From an uncultured Lachnospiraceae bacterium (GTDB lineage: Bacteria; Bacillota; Clostridia; Lachnospirales; Lachnospiraceae), in contig CANQEL010000004.1 of assembly GCA_947594855.1 (NCBI GenBank), positions 110,845 to 174,844 of the forward strand: a DNA stretch of 64,000 bases, in the 5' to 3' direction. Below, piece by piece: positions 61,435 through 64,000 of the stretch (its first letter is position 1; the number at the start of each line of letters is the position of its first letter). The notes below the pieces were generated by a model that saw only the letters and a program-made list of their open reading frames with translations, was not told the DNA's origin and made no database searches. Made by a program: the position numbers and the translations under genes.

Positions 61435-63378
61435 TTGAAAATCAGAAAAGCGGATGACAGGCCGATGGTAATCCATACAAAGAAAAAGCCCCGTCTGCAT
61501 CTGCATACAGGTAAAAAGGCAGTAATCAGAAAAAAGGCGGAAAACACTTCCGTAACTGTAAACAGAAGAAAGCCGCATTTGGGTATCAGGGATAAATATG
61601 CGGAGTCCGGGAAGTCGGTCAAAGTCCGTAACCAGAGCTTAAAAGTGGTGGCAGCGGCAGGGGCGAGAGCCGGGGCGGGGCAGATAGAGGGCGGGGAAGA
61701 GATAAAGGAAAGCCTTGATTTGGCAGCCACAGCTACAGCCCCAGTAATGGGTATCACTTCCGGGGCGGGAAAACTGTACCGCAGGAAAAAGGCAGAAAAC
61801 AAGGAGAAGGAAAGTAAAGCGGAGATTAAGAAAAATAAAATACAAAAGGGCAGCAGGCAGAGTGGAGTTTCAGATGGTTTTGGAAAAAAGGGAGGCAGTG
61901 CAAAAAAGGAGAATATCAGGGAAAAAGACAGAAATGGGAGAAAACGCAGTGGAAGAAAGGAAAATTCCAGTAAAAAGCGTGGGAGAGGTTCTGTCAATGG
62001 TGCCGTCAAAGGGCGTATGATTGACACCTTTCTTGATGCCTTCCAGACAGAGCGGCAGGAGCGGAAGGATTTGATTACTTCCACAAAATCGGCGGCAAAG
62101 GCGGCTGCCATGCTGCTGGTAAAACAAGCGGCGGTGGTGCTTGCCCCTTTACTTCTTGTTGTGTTTTTCGTGATTGCAGTTGTGGGGATTATCGTGGTGG
62201 CTGTGCTTGCGGTGATTTACAATTCCCCGCTTGCCATCTTTTTCCCATTGCCGGACACCGGGTATGAAAATCCCCGGACCGTATTAAGCGAGTATTACCG
62301 GGATTTTAACAGCCAGATTACCTCGCTGGAGGAACAGGGGTATGTTATCACTTACCAGAACAGTGAGGATGGTGTCCCCGTATCAAATTTTAATGACACC
62401 CTTATGGTGTATATGGTCAAGTACGGCACCGGGCAGGCGGCTTATGTCATGGATGATGAGGGAAAAAAGCACCTGAAGGAAGTTTTTGACGAGATGAATT
62501 ACTGTGATAATTCCAGCAGTAAGACGCAGATTCCGGCAGGGGCTTCGTTGGGGGAAGTGGTTACCACGGGCTACTGTAACTGCTCCCTATGCTGTGGGAG
62601 GTGGGCAGGCGGGCATACCGCCTCTGGCACTGTCCCCAAGGCAAACCATACTCTGGCGGTGGATGCACACAGCCCAAAAGTGCCAATGGGGACAAAGATT
62701 GTAATGAATGGAAAGACGTATAAGGTGGAAGATACGGGTAATTTTGCCCGGTATGGTACGGATTTTGACATTTATTTTGACAGCCACGCAGCGGCGCAGG
62801 CATGGGGCAAGCGGAAAGTGGAGGCGTTTCTGGCAGAGGGGGACGAGAATACCGTGGAGGTCACGGTATCCGGCACGCTGGTACACAACCTGACCTATGA
62901 GGATTATCTGGCGCTGGATAAATTAACGGAGGAACAAAAGGACTGGCTGAAATCCATGATGGGTGATGATATGCAGAATAGTTTTCCTGCAGGCACTGGG
63001 GGACAGGCGGTTGCTGAGCTTGCCATGACAAAGATTGGGTGTCAGTACAGCCAGGACAGGCGGTATCAGGAGGGGTATTACGACTGCAGCTCCCTTGTGC
63101 AGAGACTGTACAAGGAGGCAGGCATAGACCTTCCGGCAACATCGGCAGCGCAGGGGGAATACTGTTATAAAAATGCTATGGTAATCAATAAGAAGGATTT
63201 GAAGCCGGGGGATTTGATATTTTATTCCTATGAAAAAAACGGGGAGTTCCGCAATATCTCCCATGTGGCGATTTATGTGGGGGATGGGAAGATGGTCCAC
63301 GCCGCCAACCCGTCAAGGGGCGTGGTGCTTGATCCGTTACGGACAAACAGTGTTGTATTTTATGCCAGGCCGTATTAG
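61435..63378 (+). CDS. Bifunctional wall hydrolase: 3D domain plus NlpC/P60 (VirB1/CwlT-like)
   Basis: Opens the cell wall for the mating channel. The 647-aa protein, TTG start 10 nt after AAGGAGG, has a very basic cytoplasmic N-terminus (~210 aa, Lys/Arg-rich). One or two membrane helices (PLLLVVFFVIAVVGIIVVAVLAVIY, residues ~235-262) lead to an external part. There lies a 3D/RlpA-like domain (VVTTGYCNCSLCCG, VDAHSPKVPMGTKI, GTDFDIYFDSH) near residues 375-450, then NlpC/P60 with catalytic Cys in YYDCSSLVQRLY (~548) and His in ISHVAIYVGDG. The 3D domain replaces the lysozyme-like domain of Tn916 CwlT. Confidence 0.92.
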   Translation: MKIRKADDRPMVIHTKKKPRLHLHTGKKAVIRKKAENTSVTVNRRKPHLGIRDKYAESGKSVKVRNQSLKVVAAAGARAGAGQIEGGEEIKESLDLAATATAPVMGITSGAGKLYRRKKAENKEKESKAEIKKNKIQKGSRQSGVSDGFGKKGGSAKKENIREKDRNGRKRSGRKENSSKKRGRGSVNGAVKGRMIDTFLDAFQTERQERKDLITSTKSAAKAAAMLLVKQAAVVLAPLLLVVFFVIAVVGIIVVAVLAVIYNSPLAIFFPLPDTGYENPRTVLSEYYRDFNSQITSLEEQGYVITYQNSEDGVPVSNFNDTLMVYMVKYGTGQAAYVMDDEGKKHLKEVFDEMNYCDNSSSKTQIPAGASLGEVVTTGYCNCSLCCGRWAGGHTASGTVPKANHTLAVDAHSPKVPMGTKIVMNGKTYKVEDTGNFARYGTDFDIYFDSHAAAQAWGKRKVEAFLAEGDENTVEVTVSGTLVHNLTYEDYLALDKLTEEQKDWLKSMMGDDMQNSFPAGTGGQAVAELAMTKIGCQYSQDRRYQEGYYDCSSLVQRLYKEAGIDLPATSAAQGEYCYKNAMVINKKDLKPGDLIFYSYEKNGEFRNISHVAIYVGDGKMVHAANPSRGVVLDPLRTNSVVFYARPY

Positions 63379-63407
63379 GCGGTCCGGCATTTTGAAAGGA
63401 GAGGTAT

Positions 63408-64000
63408 ATGAAGATACAGGACATGGTTCTTGTGATAGAGAACACAAAAGGCAGCGAAAAAAATATGCTGATGACGTTAAAAGAGTATAAAGAGGAGTAT
63501 CTTTTTGTGGCGTCACTGTCAAGGGAGCAGTCGGCGGAACTGCTGAAAGAGCTGTTTGACACCAAGTTTTCAGAGGCAGGGAAAGGATGGGCGGAATGTT
63601 ATATTACGGCAAACCAAAGCTATTATGCTAAATTCTGTAACAGCGGTGACGAGCTGCAGTGCTTTCTCCACGGAAGTTACAATGATGACAAGGAGTTTCA
63701 GTTTGACAGGGAGAAAAGCAGCAGGGAATGTATGTGGGCGCTGGAAGAATATAACCTTGATGTAAATGGCGGGGCAAAAGGCTTCATGTTCCATTATGAG
63801 CAGAGAGAGCATGAGTTTAAGCAGGGGGAAGTCCTGCATAACTTCAACGGTACGGATTACAAAGTCGTGGAATGCTACAGCCCAAATAACATTTTGATGA
63901 TGAACATGGCGTCAGGGCAGTTCCTGGTGGCGGTGGATGTGAAATATTATTCCCGTTATCCCTATGCAGGGGAATATACAAAGGACAATGCGGAGATGGG
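63408..64000 (+). CDS. Unrecognised ICE protein, cut by the right window edge
   Basis: Not in the track because it has no stop inside the window. From ATG 63408 (GAAAGGAGAGG upstream) 197 codons stay open to the end: MKIQDMVLVIENTKGSEKNM, then LKEYKEEYLFVASLSREQSAELLKELFDTKFSE, GWAECYITANQSYYAKFCNSGDEL, GEVLHNFNGTDYKVVE. Soluble and acidic, no family recognised. It lies 29 bp after the hydrolase gene and so probably belongs to the transfer operon. Confidence 0.65.
   Translation, partial: MKIQDMVLVIENTKGSEKNMLMTLKEYKEEYLFVASLSREQSAELLKELFDTKFSEAGKGWAECYITANQSYYAKFCNSGDELQCFLHGSYNDDKEFQFDREKSSRECMWALEEYNLDVNGGAKGFMFHYEQREHEFKQGEVLHNFNGTDYKVVECYSPNNILMMNMASGQFLVAVDVKYYSRYPYAGEYTKDNAEM

Larger units (their letters stand above)
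34196..64000 (+). mobile_element. Integrative conjugative element, left part (right end outside window)
   Basis: From the broken helicase gene onward GC content and codon use rise, and nearly all genes belong to conjugation: ParM/ParR-like, MobC and MOBP relaxase, VirD4/PcfB, VirB2/B3/B4/B6-like proteins and a wall hydrolase, all on the plus strand. The gene families (Maff2-like, PrgI, CD1112-type TrbL, DUF4313) are those of Tn1549/clostridial CTn-type elements. The exact left end lies between about 34196 and 34503. Integrase/recombinase and cargo must be to the right. Confidence 0.85.

Overview
The window joins two kinds of DNA. Positions 1 to about 30.6 kb look like AT-rich chromosome of an anaerobic Firmicute, most likely family Lachnospiraceae. 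Supporting signs are a DUF6472-type small cysteine protein, a pyrophosphate-type phosphofructokinase with a GGND motif, HydE, a TrpB2-type tryptophan synthase, a complete hexuronate pathway and strong AGGAGG ribosome binding sites. The species cannot be fixed from sequence alone; a pectin/hexuronate-using genus such as Lachnospira is a guess.

Chromosomal layout: a penicillin-binding transpeptidase cut by the left edge; a NUDIX hydrolase; a glycosyltransferase/methyltransferase-like protein; an MBOAT O-acyltransferase with an SGNH-like partner; glycolytic pfp and fba; glf (UDP-galactopyranose mutase), a VanZ-like protein and a convergent O-antigen-ligase-like polymerase; a secreted transglutaminase-like protein with a Pro-Thr-Glu spacer and a BspA-like tail; an aconitase-family hydratase with a DUF6472 gene; glmS (minus strand) divergent from hydE; trpB2 (minus strand) divergent from a uxuA-uxaC-kdgK-uxuB operon; tRNA-Arg(CCG); a secreted protein; rluF, ligA and metA.

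About 30.7-34.2 kb is an accessory island. It holds a structured non-coding stretch and a three-gene restriction-modification cluster. The MTase is split over two genes, and a GIY-YIG-like/SF2 helicase gene is cut short at its Walker B motif. The reading frame is lost where a GC-richer element begins.

From about 34.2 kb to the right edge is the left part of an integrative conjugative element (ICE). It encodes a ParM/ParR-like pair, an LPXTG-anchored SpaA-repeat surface protein, RadC- and Toprim/primase-like proteins, an array of 97-bp repeats built of helically phased GGTGTAG iterons, an oriT-like region, a MobC-like protein and MOBP-type relaxase, and PcfB with a VirD4 coupling ATPase. The transfer channel follows: VirB2-like, VirB6/TrbL-like and PrgI (VirB3-like) proteins, the VirB4 ATPase, and a 3D-NlpC/P60 wall hydrolase. 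A cytosine methyltransferase gene with a second long ORF in another frame sits inside the channel operon. Integrase, excisionase, topoisomerase and cargo are not seen and would lie beyond 64 kb.

The most unusual signals are the phased iteron array beside an oriT-like palindrome, the dual-frame dcm locus with an internal Shine-Dalgarno, the R-M cluster apparently inactivated by ICE insertion, a two-gene module with a possible RelE/barnase-like nuclease, and a recurring intercistronic hairpin family.
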